A DNA stretch of 64,000 bases from Mucilaginibacter celer (GTDB lineage: Bacteria; Bacteroidota; Bacteroidia; Sphingobacteriales; Sphingobacteriaceae). This document shows, piece after piece, positions 1 through 8,367 of the stretch (position 1 is the stretch's first letter; every line of letters starts with the position of its first letter). The stretch lies in assembly GCF_003576455.2 (NCBI RefSeq), contig NZ_CP032869.1:3596001-3660000 (forward strand), in the 5' to 3' direction. The notes under the pieces were generated by a model. It did not search any database, had not been told where the DNA came from, and worked only from the letters and a program-made list of their open reading frames with translations. Made by a program: the position numbers and the translations under genes.

Positions 1-399
1 GGCAAGCATTTCCATTTCCTGCTGTAATTGTTCCAGGCCTTTTTTACGGGCGGCTTCGTCATCAACCAACCAGGGGGCAAAGCCAATGGCATCTTCAATT
101 TTTAGGCCGAGGCCATCGATGATCTTTTTTGCTTCCGTTACAGAGCCACCGCCTTTTAAGTAGGTTTGCAGGGTATCAATCCAAATTTCAACTGATGCAA
201 AACCTGCTTTGGCGGCTACTTCCAGCTCTTTTACAAACCCAAGGCTATGGCCGCGGATGGTGCTCATATTTAAGGAGTACACAAAGCCGTCACCTGTTTT
301 CGGGGCGCTGTCCGTGGCTGATGCGGTTTCGCCTATAACCGCCGCGCCTGCCGCCAGCCCTATTGTTTTTAACATTTGTCTGCGGTTTAAATCGCCCAT
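1..399 (-). CDS. Exported sugar phosphate isomerase/epimerase-like TIM barrel (3' part cut by window)
   Basis: I translated this by hand from an ATG at 399; 133 codons are open to the window edge, so the C-terminus is missing. The N-terminus has a Tat-like signal (NRRQML at residues 5-10, then the hydrophobic stretch KTIGLAAGAAVIG). After it comes a short linker and a sequence typical of secreted xylose-isomerase-like (AP_endonuc_2 fold) proteins: FVKELEVAAKAGFASVEIW and later KKIIDGLGLKIEDAIG, the alternating helix/strand pattern of a TIM barrel. It begins 4 bases after the stop of the upstream gene (404-1261), so the two are almost certainly co-transcribed and perhaps translationally coupled. 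Substrate unknown; related secreted proteins act on oxidised (keto-) sugars, which would suit the sugar dehydrogenase at the head of the operon. That link is inference. Confidence 0.8.
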   Translation of the reverse strand, partial: MGDLNRRQMLKTIGLAAGAAVIGETASATDSAPKTGDGFVYSLNMSTIRGHSLGFVKELEVAAKAGFASVEIWIDTLQTYLKGGGSVTEAKKIIDGLGLKIEDAIGFAPWLVDDEAARKKGLEQLQQEMEMLA

Positions 400-403
400 G
401 GTA

Positions 404-1261
404 TCAATATTTTAAGCTTTTAATATAGGCGATGGTAACCGGTAATTGCTGGCTGTAGCTCGGGCTTTCATCCTCAATAAAATAATGTTTGATACCTGCT
501 TTTTTGGCTGCTTTCAGCACCCCCGGAATATCAATTTGCCCGGTGCCCAAAGCCACATCATTTTTGGTATCGGTACCGCCGGTAAGGTCGTTAGCTACGC
601 CTTTGCGGATATCTTTCAGGTGCATCAGTTTGATGCGCGATGGATATTTATTGATCAGCGCGGCCGGATCCTGCCCGCCATGAAACGACCAGAGGATATC
701 GATCTCGAACGAAACATATTTAGGATCGGTATTTTGGGCGATGTAATCAAACAGCGTACCATCGTTATATTTACCAAACTCGTAACCGTGATTGTGGTAG
801 CAAAAGGTCACCCCTGCTTCATGCAGTATTTTACCAACCCGGTTAAAATCGGCTGCCGCTTTTTTGGCATCATCCAAAGTAAATTCTTTACCGTGAGGGA
901 TCCAGGCTACCATTACATATTTAGCGCCGAGAGTTTTGGCCTGTTTAATCACACCTTCCGGATCTTTAACAATGGCATCATAACCAGCTCCGGTCGATGG
1001 GATACTGATGCCACGATCATTGCACATTTTCCTGAACTCGTCCTGGGCCATGCCTTTGGGGGCTTCGCCTTCAATCTCGGTGATGCCTAATGATTTGATG
1101 GTATCCAGTACCAAGGCTGTAGCTTTGGGCATACTGCTGCGGAAGGTGTAAGCCTGTACGCCTATTTGACCGGTGAATAAAGGTTTGCCGCTTTGGGCGG
1201 ATGCGTTTTGGCCTAATGCCAGGGCGGCTAAAAGGCTTATGAATATGGTTGATTTTTTCAT
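404..1261 (-). CDS. Secreted sugar phosphate isomerase/epimerase family protein
   Basis: 285 aa with a Sec signal peptide (MKKSTIFISLLAALALGQ, cleavage near ASAQS). The mature part is an AP_endonuc_2/xylose-isomerase-like TIM barrel: IGVQAYTFR at strand 1, GITEIEGEAPKG, GAKYVMVAWIPHGKEF, a FCYHNHGYEF strand supplying His, YVSFEIDILWSFHGGQDP (Glu/Asp metal ligands), LMHLKDIRKG and a C-terminal KHYFIEDESPS segment. This ligand set is usual for a divalent-metal isomerase, epimerase or lyase acting on sugars. Genes of this class in Bacteroidota often lie with ThuA or cytochrome-linked sugar dehydrogenases, as here (1391-4831 upstream, 129 bp away across a palindromic repeat; 1-399 downstream by 4 bp). 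A role in processing a 3-keto-sugar is possible but not shown. Confidence 0.85.
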   Translation of the reverse strand: MKKSTIFISLLAALALGQNASAQSGKPLFTGQIGVQAYTFRSSMPKATALVLDTIKSLGITEIEGEAPKGMAQDEFRKMCNDRGISIPSTGAGYDAIVKDPEGVIKQAKTLGAKYVMVAWIPHGKEFTLDDAKKAAADFNRVGKILHEAGVTFCYHNHGYEFGKYNDGTLFDYIAQNTDPKYVSFEIDILWSFHGGQDPAALINKYPSRIKLMHLKDIRKGVANDLTGGTDTKNDVALGTGQIDIPGVLKAAKKAGIKHYFIEDESPSYSQQLPVTIAYIKSLKY

Positions 1262-1280
1262 GGTTAAATTGATTATTAAT

Positions 1281-1377
1281 TACAACTCGTCATTGCGAGG
1301 AACGAAGCAATCGCGAACTTTACAGGGTGGACCTGCTTCCGTGCGATTGCTTCGTTCCTCGCAATGACGTTGTTGTA
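1281..1377. repeat. Intergenic REP-like palindrome, family 1 copy 1
   Basis: A long inverted repeat sits between two genes of the same operon. Arms are 1281-1314 and 1343-1377, both carrying the core CATTGCGAGGAACGAAGCAA or its reverse complement, with a 28-base loop. The loop contains acctgcttccgt, also found reversed in the loop of the copy at 45653-45735. The transcript would form a very stable hairpin, possibly affecting mRNA stability or partial termination between the 1391-4831 and 404-1261 genes. Confidence 0.85.
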
Positions 1378-1390
1378 GAGGGATTCCCCC

Positions 1391-4300
1391 CTACTCCACA
1401 AACTGAATATCCTTCAAACTTAAAATGCCATCACTTGGCTTTGAACGTTTAATGGCAAAAAAGTACACATCGTGCTTGCCGCTTACCGGTTTGCTGAGCG
1501 TGCCTTTTACTTCGGCGGTTTTATCCCAGCCACCGGTTGTTTGGTATTCCGTCGAACTGATTATCGGGCCGGCCTGCGAATCTATGCGTACTTCTATCTC
1601 ACCGGCATAATCCTTCGAGGCATATTTATAGGCAAAAGCGGTGATATTGCTGAGGTCGATATTCCTGAACAACACGTACGATTTATGGTTCCCTGCCGAA
1701 AGATCATCTTTAAACCGGTTAAAACCTTTCAGTTCATCAGCATAAACGGCCTTTACATTGGCATTGCGCAACACCACCATATCCGTTGCCTTTAGCGGAC
1801 CAACAACTTTGCCGCCTTTATCGGTGTACGAAGCCAGTAGCGTGTACTCGCCGCGTGGTTCGGCATCGTTAAATTTAAGGTTGAGCGTTCCGTTTAAAGG
1901 CAATGGCAACACGGGGCTTTTTTTATCAGTAAGCGAAAAAATGTATTTCACTATTTCCTTTGTATCCGCGCCTGATAACTGCGGATGCGCGCTCATTACG
2001 TGTTCGGTGCCCCAGCTGCCCGCTCCACCCGCAATAATCTTTTTAGATAACTGATCGATAGCTCCTTTTTGGGTTTTGTACCTTTTGGCAATAGCCATAA
2101 AGCTTGGCCCAACGGCGGTTTTGTTAATGGTATGGCACGATTTACAATCGCTATTGGCCATCAGCGCCTTGCCGGGGTAGCTAACCTCGGTGGTTGATAG
2201 GGCTGTAAGATTTTGTGTGGTGCTATTGGCCGATGGCTGCGGGTTATAAATGTAAAACAGTTTTACTTTTTTGGGGTCGACTTTGCCATCCTCCTTATCG
2301 CTCACCACTACATGATAGCGGAAGGGCTGCCCTTTCCAGATAAATGATTTATTATCGGCGCTGGCAATGGATATTTCGGGCTTGGTGTTGCCTACCTTTA
2401 CTATAACAGTATCCCTGCCGGTAAGGCCACCTTTATCGGTTACTTTTAAAATGGTTTTGTATACGCCCGGTTTGGTAAATGTGTAAGAGGCAGAAGCGGT
2501 GGTAGCGCCAACGGTTTTGCCATCAAATAGCCACTGGTAAGTGATCTTGTCATCATCATCCAAATCTTTACTGTTCTGGCTGCTGAAGCTTACTTTTAGC
2601 GGGGCCTGGCCTGCAATTTCCTTTTTAGCCGGAAACTCTTTAAGCTCAACAGTTAAGAATTTAGTTTTAGCAAATTTGTTAAACGCGGCAGTGTCCGAGA
2701 TACTGGCTTTGGCAATTGGCGCGCGGTTACCGGTGTTATATTCTATCTTCACCAAACGGGCATCCTCGTTCTGTGCGCCATAAACCGATCCGTATTCCAG
2801 CATATACAATGCACCATCGGGGCCGAACTCCATATCAATAGGCCGCCTGAAATCGCCGCTTAAAGGCATAAATGCTTCGTTGCGCAGGTAATTTTCATCC
2901 TTATCAAACCGTAGGTCAATTACCCAATTGCGCATCCAATCGGCTACAAACAAGGTTCCGTCATAATACTCAGGGAACTTGTTTGGATTTTTAACGTTTT
3001 GATCAAACTCGTAAAAATCACCGCCGATAGCACAGCGGCCGCCCATACCTAATTCCGGAAACTCGTCGGATGCGGCATAGGGGTACCAGATCATGGCTGG
3101 CGTAGCGGGAGGCAATAAATTTAAACCTGTATTGTTTGGCGAGTTGTTCACCGGCGCTTTAGGATCAAAATTGGGGCCCGGTTTGGCATTCACAAAATCC
3201 CAGTGCGAGTAGGCGAAATTATTGCCCACAAAATACGGCCAGCCAAAGTTACCTGCCTTACGTGCCTGGTTAAACTCATCATAACCACGCGGGCCGCGTG
3301 GCGAATCTTTACCTGCATCCGGGCCAATCTCGCCCCAGTATAAAACCGAAGTTTTGGGGTTTACAGCAATCCGGTAAGGGTTACGACAGCCCATTACATA
3401 AATCTCGGGCCTGGTTTTGGCTGTTCCTTTCGGGAAAAGATTTCCTTCGGGAATGGTATAAGTGCCATCAGCTTCGGGATGGATACGGAGGATTTTTCCT
3501 TTAAAATCGTTGGTATTACCGGCGCTTCGTTGCGCATCTAAACTGTAATGCTCGGTACCGGGGCGCTCATCCAAAGGCGCATAACCATCGGATGGGAAAG
3601 GGCTTGAACTATCGCCGGTAGACAGGTAAAGGTTTCCGTCCTTATCCCAGGCCAGCGAACCACCATGGTGCGCGCCGCTCACTTTTTGCACCGGCACTTT
3701 CAACAGGATTTTTTCTGATTTCAGGTCGAGCACATCCGCCGGGCTTAATTTAAAACGCGATAGCTGGAAGTTAAGCGGCTCGATGGTTTGGCCTGCCGGC
3801 ATATAATAAATGTAAACAAACTGATTTTTCTCAAACTCAGGATCGAGCGTGAGACCTATCACACCGGTACCACCTTCGTAAGTGATCGGAAATTTATGGA
3901 TCACCTTAAACTTATTGGTTTTGGTATTATAAACCGAAAAGTTGCCCATCAACTGCGTAAAAAACACACGACCATCCTTAGCCGTAGCCAGTTCCATCGG
4001 CGAAGCGATATTGCTAACCAGCACCTTTTTAATAAAGCGGCTTTGATCAGGCGCTACCCTCGAGTAGGCTTTGCCATAATCAAGTGGCTTACCATTGCCC
4101 ATAGCATAACGGATACCACCCAGCAACTGGCCTAAAAACAACGGTTCGCTGTAGCTTTCGTCGGTATGGCCGCAGCCGGTGTAAAACGACCGGCCGCCAT
4201 CAAACTCGTGGTCCCATGTTATGGGATGATCGGCGCCATTGGTACCGCCATCATAAGTATTTTCATCCAGGCTTGCCAGTACATGGATGCCGCTGTAGAT

Positions 4301-4831
4301 GGATTTGTAGTTATACCACTCGTCGGTACGTTCCCATTTATCGGGCAGGTTGGCGGTGGCTGGCTGGCTTTTATCGGTTACGTTAACAACAGCTTTGCGG
4401 ATGTTGGAGTTGTTGGGATGACTTGAAAAATAAGCGCCAACCAGTTTGCCGTACCATGGCCAGTCGTACTCGGTATCGGCAGCGGAGTGTACGCCCACAA
4501 AACCGCCCCCGGCCTGGATGTAACGCTCAAAGGCGGCCTGTTCAACCGCGTTGAGCACGTTGCCTGTGGTGCAGTTAAAAATTACAGCCTGGTACTTTTT
4601 AAGGTTATCATCAGTAAAATTGGCCGAGTTGGTGGTGGTATCCACATCAAAACCATTTTCGTTACCCAGCTTTTGGATGGCAGCTATACCAAAGGGAATA
4701 CACGAGTGGTGCCATCCCAATGTTTTGGAAAACACCAAAACCCGCGGCTTATCGGCAGGCTTTTTAAATGCGAAAAGCAGGACTGTTAATCCCGTCAAAA
4801 AAACGTAGGTGAGATTTGTTTTTAATGACAT
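1391..4831 (-). CDS. ThuA / PQQ-type sugar dehydrogenase / PKD / cytochrome c / CBM-like fusion protein
   Basis: 1146 aa, exported. The order of domains read from the sequence is: hydrophobic N-terminus; ThuA-like glutamine-amidotransferase-fold domain at about 28-245 (RVLVFSKTLGWHH, GGGFVGVHSAAD, WDHEFDGGRSFYTGCGH); soluble PQQ-glucose-dehydrogenase-type beta-propeller at about 255-735 (GLTLDPEF, GAHHGGSLAWDKDGNLYLS, GCRNPYRIAV, GRCAIGGDFYEFD); PKD domain about 740-835 (YQWLFDGK, YTFTKPGVY); class I cytochrome c with heme motif CKSCH at 896-900 and a likely axial Met in EHVMSAHPQL; C-terminal beta-sandwich about 1000-1146 resembling a CBM6-type carbohydrate-binding module. Expected role: periplasmic or surface sugar oxidation with electrons passed to the heme. 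First gene of the operon with 404-1261 and 1-399. Confidence 0.9.
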   Translation of the reverse strand: MSLKTNLTYVFLTGLTVLLFAFKKPADKPRVLVFSKTLGWHHSCIPFGIAAIQKLGNENGFDVDTTTNSANFTDDNLKKYQAVIFNCTTGNVLNAVEQAAFERYIQAGGGFVGVHSAADTEYDWPWYGKLVGAYFSSHPNNSNIRKAVVNVTDKSQPATANLPDKWERTDEWYNYKSIYSGIHVLASLDENTYDGGTNGADHPITWDHEFDGGRSFYTGCGHTDESYSEPLFLGQLLGGIRYAMGNGKPLDYGKAYSRVAPDQSRFIKKVLVSNIASPMELATAKDGRVFFTQLMGNFSVYNTKTNKFKVIHKFPITYEGGTGVIGLTLDPEFEKNQFVYIYYMPAGQTIEPLNFQLSRFKLSPADVLDLKSEKILLKVPVQKVSGAHHGGSLAWDKDGNLYLSTGDSSSPFPSDGYAPLDERPGTEHYSLDAQRSAGNTNDFKGKILRIHPEADGTYTIPEGNLFPKGTAKTRPEIYVMGCRNPYRIAVNPKTSVLYWGEIGPDAGKDSPRGPRGYDEFNQARKAGNFGWPYFVGNNFAYSHWDFVNAKPGPNFDPKAPVNNSPNNTGLNLLPPATPAMIWYPYAASDEFPELGMGGRCAIGGDFYEFDQNVKNPNKFPEYYDGTLFVADWMRNWVIDLRFDKDENYLRNEAFMPLSGDFRRPIDMEFGPDGALYMLEYGSVYGAQNEDARLVKIEYNTGNRAPIAKASISDTAAFNKFAKTKFLTVELKEFPAKKEIAGQAPLKVSFSSQNSKDLDDDDKITYQWLFDGKTVGATTASASYTFTKPGVYKTILKVTDKGGLTGRDTVIVKVGNTKPEISIASADNKSFIWKGQPFRYHVVVSDKEDGKVDPKKVKLFYIYNPQPSANSTTQNLTALSTTEVSYPGKALMANSDCKSCHTINKTAVGPSFMAIAKRYKTQKGAIDQLSKKIIAGGAGSWGTEHVMSAHPQLSGADTKEIVKYIFSLTDKKSPVLPLPLNGTLNLKFNDAEPRGEYTLLASYTDKGGKVVGPLKATDMVVLRNANVKAVYADELKGFNRFKDDLSAGNHKSYVLFRNIDLSNITAFAYKYASKDYAGEIEVRIDSQAGPIISSTEYQTTGGWDKTAEVKGTLSKPVSGKHDVYFFAIKRSKPSDGILSLKDIQFVE

Positions 4832-5208
4832 ATTGAGGTTGTTAGTTGATTGCGTTTTCAGGAACAGCCGGCAAAAACAACATCACACATAAACATTGCT
4901 AAAAGGATTTATGCACGAACCAAAAAAAATTCGGTAACGCTAAAACGGGCTGTTCAGTCAATTGGCTTACACAATATTAGTATTTTAAATATTGGTTGTG
5001 TATTGTTTACACTTTTATTTTTTGTGGGGGATGGGTTTGTAATTGAATTGTTACGGGTGGTAGACAAAGCTGAATGATTGTTTATTTTGAGCGATTGATA
5101 AGTAATGTTAATAACAAACTATTTTAACATACTTTGTTATCATATAAATTAAAGGTAAATTTGTATAATAGTAAAACGGCTTAGTGCCAGCTAATACATT
5201 AATTCATC
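4832..5208. other. 377-bp divergent intergenic region
   Basis: This separates the minus-strand sugar-oxidation operon from the plus-strand two-gene unit at 5209. It is AT-rich. It holds an imperfect inverted repeat (acacaatatt at 4970-4979 with a matching arm near 4988-5001) and the promoter described at 5133-5163. I see no open frame worth calling and no clear minus-strand promoter. Confidence 0.5.
5133..5163 (+). promoter_or_regulatory. Bacteroidota sigma-type promoter (TTTG / TAAATTTG)
   Basis: A -33 TTTG at 5133-5136 is followed after 19 bases by TAAATTTG at 5156-5163, a full match to the TAnnTTTG -7 consensus. Transcription would start near 5170, about 40 bases before the ATG at 5209. 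It gives the ORF pair at 5209-5933 its own promoter. Confidence 0.65.
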
Positions 5209-5382
5209 ATGAGCGATAAAGAGTTAAAAACATACATTGCTGATATCAGGAAAACAGCAAGCGATATTGCCAGCGATGAGGTTAAATCGAAAAAGTTTTT
5301 AACTGATATTGGTTTGCTTAACCGCGAAGGAAAAGTAAAAAAACAATATAGGGATATATGTATTCAGATAGATCAGGATTAG
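5209..5382 (+). CDS. Small 57-aa protein, first gene of the ART-like pair (possible antitoxin or partner)
   Basis: This ORF is under 60 codons. It starts at ATG 5209 (MSDKELKTYIADIRKTASDI...) and stops with TAG at 5380-5382. The protein is charged, Lys/Asp-rich and predicted mostly helical, ending in KKQYRDICIQIDQD, with no signal peptide or membrane segment. Its last 25 bases overlap the start of the next gene (ATG 5358) in another frame, and the two share the promoter at 5133-5163. A small gene placed first and overlapping a putative ADP-ribosyltransferase is the usual arrangement of a type II antitoxin or immunity gene, but no DNA-binding motif is obvious. Function unknown; the coding call rests on the overlap, the promoter and normal codon use. 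Confidence 0.6.
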   Translation: MSDKELKTYIADIRKTASDIASDEVKSKKFLTDIGLLNREGKVKKQYRDICIQIDQD

Positions 5383-5933
5383 TACTTGGTTTTCATGGAT
5401 GCGACGAAAGTGTAAGAGATAGTGTTGTTTTAAATAAAACCCAATTAAAACCAAGTTCAAACGACCATGATTGGCTTGGATCCGGAATTTACTTTTGGAC
5501 TAATTCTCCCGAACGGGCTCTTGAATTTGCAAGCCAGCCCAGACTCAAATCAAAAATCAAAACGCCTGCCGTTTTAGGTGCAGTTATCGATCTGAAACAT
5601 TGCCTTGATTTACTGGAGTATAAAAACCTAACAATAGTTCAGGACACGTATAATTTGCTTGCAGATATTATGAAGACAGCAGGGTTAAAAATGCCGGAAA
5701 ATTTAAAGCCTAATGGCTCGAGCGAATCCTTATTAAGGAAATTAGATTGCTTTGTTATCGAATCTCTCCACAAACTAAAAAAAGACGCCCCCTACGACAG
5801 CGTAATGTCTGTATTCCTGGAAGGAAATGAGCTGTACGACAATGCCGGGTTAAGGCAAAAGAACCATATTCAAATCTGCGTGAGAAACCCTGATTGCATA
5901 AAAGGTTATTTTATACCGAGGGAAAAAGTATAA
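5358..5933 (+). CDS. ADP-ribosyltransferase-like protein (PARP/DUF3990-type fold, putative toxin)
   Basis: 191 aa, cytoplasmic (no signal peptide). The N-terminal region reads LVLGFHGCDES (His at residue 13) then HDWLGSGIYFWTNSPERALEFA (Tyr at 45). This resembles the ART-superfamily pattern in which an H-G strand is followed by a G-x-G-x-Y-x-x segment and a helix, as in DUF3990 and PARP-like proteins. Near the C-terminus KNHIQICVRNPDCIKGYF looks like the last core strand that normally holds the catalytic Glu; here the position seems to be His or Gln, so activity is uncertain. A helical insert lies between about 65 and 150. It overlaps the 57-aa ORF by 25 bases and is followed by a terminator-like hairpin. 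Best guess: toxin or effector of a two-gene module, or a housekeeping RNA/NAD-acting enzyme of this fold. The family is inferred from motifs only. Confidence 0.55.
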   Translation: MYSDRSGLVLGFHGCDESVRDSVVLNKTQLKPSSNDHDWLGSGIYFWTNSPERALEFASQPRLKSKIKTPAVLGAVIDLKHCLDLLEYKNLTIVQDTYNLLADIMKTAGLKMPENLKPNGSSESLLRKLDCFVIESLHKLKKDAPYDSVMSVFLEGNELYDNAGLRQKNHIQICVRNPDCIKGYFIPREKV

Positions 5934-5940
5934 ACAAAAA

Positions 5941-5974
5941 ACAAACCCCACAGAAACTCATCCGCGGGGTTTGT
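5941..5974 (-). terminator. Rho-independent terminator of the adhesin operon (possibly bidirectional)
   Basis: Stem ACAAACCCC (5941-5949) pairs with GGGGTTTGT (5966-5974). On the minus strand the stem runs into TTTTTGTTTA, a good U-tract, placing it 50 bases after the stop of the 6024-6371 gene. It also lies just after the plus-strand stop at 5933, but the plus strand lacks a T-run there. Confidence 0.75.
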
Positions 5975-6023
5975 ACTAACCATGCAACCCTAAGGCATAT
6001 CACCTACATATGCCCAATTATCA

Positions 6024-6371
6024 TTACAATCCGGGGATTATCGTTTCATCATAATATTCCGGAATAATCGCTTTTTGTATCAGCATATTTTTATGTTTTT
6101 CCAGCAGTTTTTTCCACCAAAACTGGTATTTGCGCGGGTATACTACCCTATCTTTATAATCTTTTTTGCACAGCCCCTCGTAGCAAAGCAATTTGTTCAT
6201 TACCTGGCGCGAATGATCAACCACCATGTGCGATTTGGGGGTGTACCCCATCAGTCGGTTGATTTCCCGGTTGGCTTTGCCAAGCAGTATCAGCTCAAAA
6301 ATGTGAATGTGAAAGGTTGAAAATCCTTTGGTTCTTAAAAACGGACGGTGAAATGTTGCTGACTGTTTCAT
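6024..6371 (-). CDS. Small LuxR/GerE-type helix-turn-helix protein
   Basis: 115 aa, basic, no signal peptide. Residues about 24-62 (FELILLGKANREINRLMGY followed by TPKSHMVVDHSRQVMNKLL) fit a GerE/LuxR-like HTH: the ELI-L-GK-N-REI segment is the classic first half of such HTHs, and VVDHSRQVMNKL fits the recognition helix. The C-terminus is rich in Lys, Tyr and Trp. It begins 30 bp after the PorE-like gene, and the only terminator comes after it, so it seems to be the last cistron of the adhesin operon. It may be a transcription factor tuning the operon. No receiver or sensor domain is attached. DNA binding is inferred from a motif, not demonstrated. Confidence 0.65.
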   Translation of the reverse strand: MKQSATFHRPFLRTKGFSTFHIHIFELILLGKANREINRLMGYTPKSHMVVDHSRQVMNKLLCYEGLCKKDYKDRVVYPRKYQFWWKKLLEKHKNMLIQKAIIPEYYDETIIPGL

Positions 6372-6401
6372 AAGTTAATAGCTTAGGTTAAAAATTTATA
6401 A

Positions 6402-8357
6402 CTACTCTGTTTTAACTACTGTAAATTCGGTACGCCTGTTTAACTGCCTGCCCTCGGGGTTATCCTTGCCATTTGGCAACGAGTTTGGAGCAACCGGCAT
6501 GCTTTTGCCATATCCTTTGGCATAAATACGCTCGGAGGCAATTCCCTGCGAAATGATATAATCCACGCAGGCTTGTGCCCTGGCCTGCGATAATTTCAGG
6601 TTGTATTTCGCGCTCCCTATCGAATCGGTATGGGCTCCTAATCGTACAATGATCTTCGGGTTATCTTTCATAATAACCACCAGTTCGTTCAACACTGTTT
6701 TTGATTCGGGCCTTAGGGTAGCTTTATTGAAATCGTAAAGCACATTTTTTATCACGATAGGCTTATCCTTTTCAAAGGCCTGCAGGCAAATCTCGGGGCT
6801 GTAAAGCGTATCGTTGCTCATTTGCCCGCTGGTTGGTACAGGCAACACTTTAGTAAAATAACCGGCCTTTTCAAGCTTGAGGTTATATGGCCTTTTTGAG
6901 GTTACGGTGAAGGCATATTTAGCATCAGCTCCGGTAGTGATCTCCTTCAAAGTTTGTTTAGCCAGCGAATCAAGAAAGCTTACTTTAACACCGGCCAGCG
7001 GTTTGCGGGTTTCGCAATCGGTAACTATACCGGTTAAAACAAAGTGTTTGTCATGCACCTCAAACAGGTTTAAACAGCAATCCGATTCCCTGTCCGAGCT
7101 GATGTACCATTTGCTTTTATCCTTGTTATCGGGCATAAAGTACAAATCGTCTTTAGGCGAGTTCATAGGGTAGCCCATGTTTACCGGGGTGGTCCAACTG
7201 GTTCCATCACCCTTACTTTCAAAAAAATCAAATCCCCCCAAACCAACAAAACCTTTCGAGCTATAGATCAACCGTTTCTCATCAGCGTTATAATAAGGTG
7301 CCTGCTCATCGCGCGAGGTATTGACGATGCTGCCCAGGTTAACAGCATTGGCAGCATCGCCATCATCACCCAGATCACTCACCCAGATATCATCCCCACC
7401 AAAACCGCCCGGTTTGTTGGATACAAAAAACAGGCGCTTACCATCGGCGGTAACAAACGGTTGTATAGCGTTGTAGCCATCAGCATTTACATTACTGCCT
7501 AACTTGCGGGGCTGCAACCAGATGGTATCCTGCAACTGGGCAAAATAAATATCATGATAGGTTTTGCTTCCCTCCTTGTACCAGCGGGTAAAATACATCC
7601 GCTTACCATCAGGGCTTAGCGAGGGCGTACCGTATTCGGTTTCTTTAGTTTGATTGTTATCTTTTAGTTTGATCTGCACCGGTTTGCCCGAAGCATCGGC
7701 ACTATAAATGCGGTTGATATGCTTTTTATCGTCTTTGGCAAAACGCGATGAAGTGAACATAAATTTATCACCGGTTTGCAACAAGGCATAATCAGATCCA
7801 TCGGAGTTCCAGTCGCCTTTCAGTTTGGTGGCCTCCAGCAGTTGCGGATACTTATATTGTTCTTTAGCGAAGTTGCAATTTACAATCTCCCTTTGGGCCA
7901 AAGCTTTATTATCATCATTTTGCTTATAGCCTGCCGAAAATTGCTGCAATTGGGTAATGGCATCATCAAAGCGTTGGGTTGCCCTTAAGGTTACACCATA
8001 CCACAGGCTGGCCAGCGGATAGGTTGAGGCATCCGGCGCTTCCACCGTTTTTTTATACCAGGGTAAAGCTTCAATATAGTTTTCGTAAAGGCGATATGAT
8101 TCGGCCAAACGATAGCTTACATAGGTAGCATCTGATGGTTTATCCTTTTTGGCCGCTTTATTCATGGTTTGAAAAGGCACCTCCTGGCGTTGCAGCAGGC
8201 TCATGCCCTCGGCAACTTTGCGGTAGTAGTAAGCAGCTTCGTAATAATCTTTTTCGGCAAAAGCCCTATCCCCCAGGTTACGAAAATTCTTACCATACTG
8301 GCCAAAACAGGTTAGTGTTATGGCCGATAATACAATGGTTATAATGGTTATTTTCAT
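6402..8357 (-). CDS. PorE-like outer-membrane protein: TPR, beta-propeller, CRD, OmpA domain
   Basis: 651 aa with a signal peptide (ITIVLSAITLTCFGQ). Domain order: TPR-like helices about 25-165 (FAEKDYYEAAYYYRKVAEG, LAESYRLYENYIEALPWYKK); PD40/WD40-like propeller about 190-435 (GTPSLSPDGKRMYFTRW, NAIQPFVTADGKRLFFVSNK, YSSKGFVGLGGFDFFES); carboxypeptidase-regulatory-like domain about 440-520 (LTGIVTDCETRKPLAGVKV); C-terminal OmpA domain about 535-651 (YDFNKATLRPESKTVLNEL, HTDSIGSAKYNLKLSQARA, final QLNRRTEF) that should bind peptidoglycan. This is exactly the architecture of T9SS component PorE; many Bacteroidota keep extra copies beside SprB-like adhesin genes. Starts 10 bp after the PorP/SprF gene. 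It probably anchors the adhesin-SprF assembly to the cell wall. Confidence 0.9.
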   Translation of the reverse strand: MKITIITIVLSAITLTCFGQYGKNFRNLGDRAFAEKDYYEAAYYYRKVAEGMSLLQRQEVPFQTMNKAAKKDKPSDATYVSYRLAESYRLYENYIEALPWYKKTVEAPDASTYPLASLWYGVTLRATQRFDDAITQLQQFSAGYKQNDDNKALAQREIVNCNFAKEQYKYPQLLEATKLKGDWNSDGSDYALLQTGDKFMFTSSRFAKDDKKHINRIYSADASGKPVQIKLKDNNQTKETEYGTPSLSPDGKRMYFTRWYKEGSKTYHDIYFAQLQDTIWLQPRKLGSNVNADGYNAIQPFVTADGKRLFFVSNKPGGFGGDDIWVSDLGDDGDAANAVNLGSIVNTSRDEQAPYYNADEKRLIYSSKGFVGLGGFDFFESKGDGTSWTTPVNMGYPMNSPKDDLYFMPDNKDKSKWYISSDRESDCCLNLFEVHDKHFVLTGIVTDCETRKPLAGVKVSFLDSLAKQTLKEITTGADAKYAFTVTSKRPYNLKLEKAGYFTKVLPVPTSGQMSNDTLYSPEICLQAFEKDKPIVIKNVLYDFNKATLRPESKTVLNELVVIMKDNPKIIVRLGAHTDSIGSAKYNLKLSQARAQACVDYIISQGIASERIYAKGYGKSMPVAPNSLPNGKDNPEGRQLNRRTEFTVVKTE

Positions 8358-8367
8358 GGTTCAGCGT

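Noticed and set aside
446..1090. Plus-strand 214-codon frame
   Set aside because: It is antisense to the well-supported isomerase-like gene 404-1261 and shows no family motifs.
1173..1367. Plus-strand 64-codon frame
   Set aside because: It is made of antisense signal-peptide sequence plus the family 1 palindrome (RGTKQSRT-type peptide).
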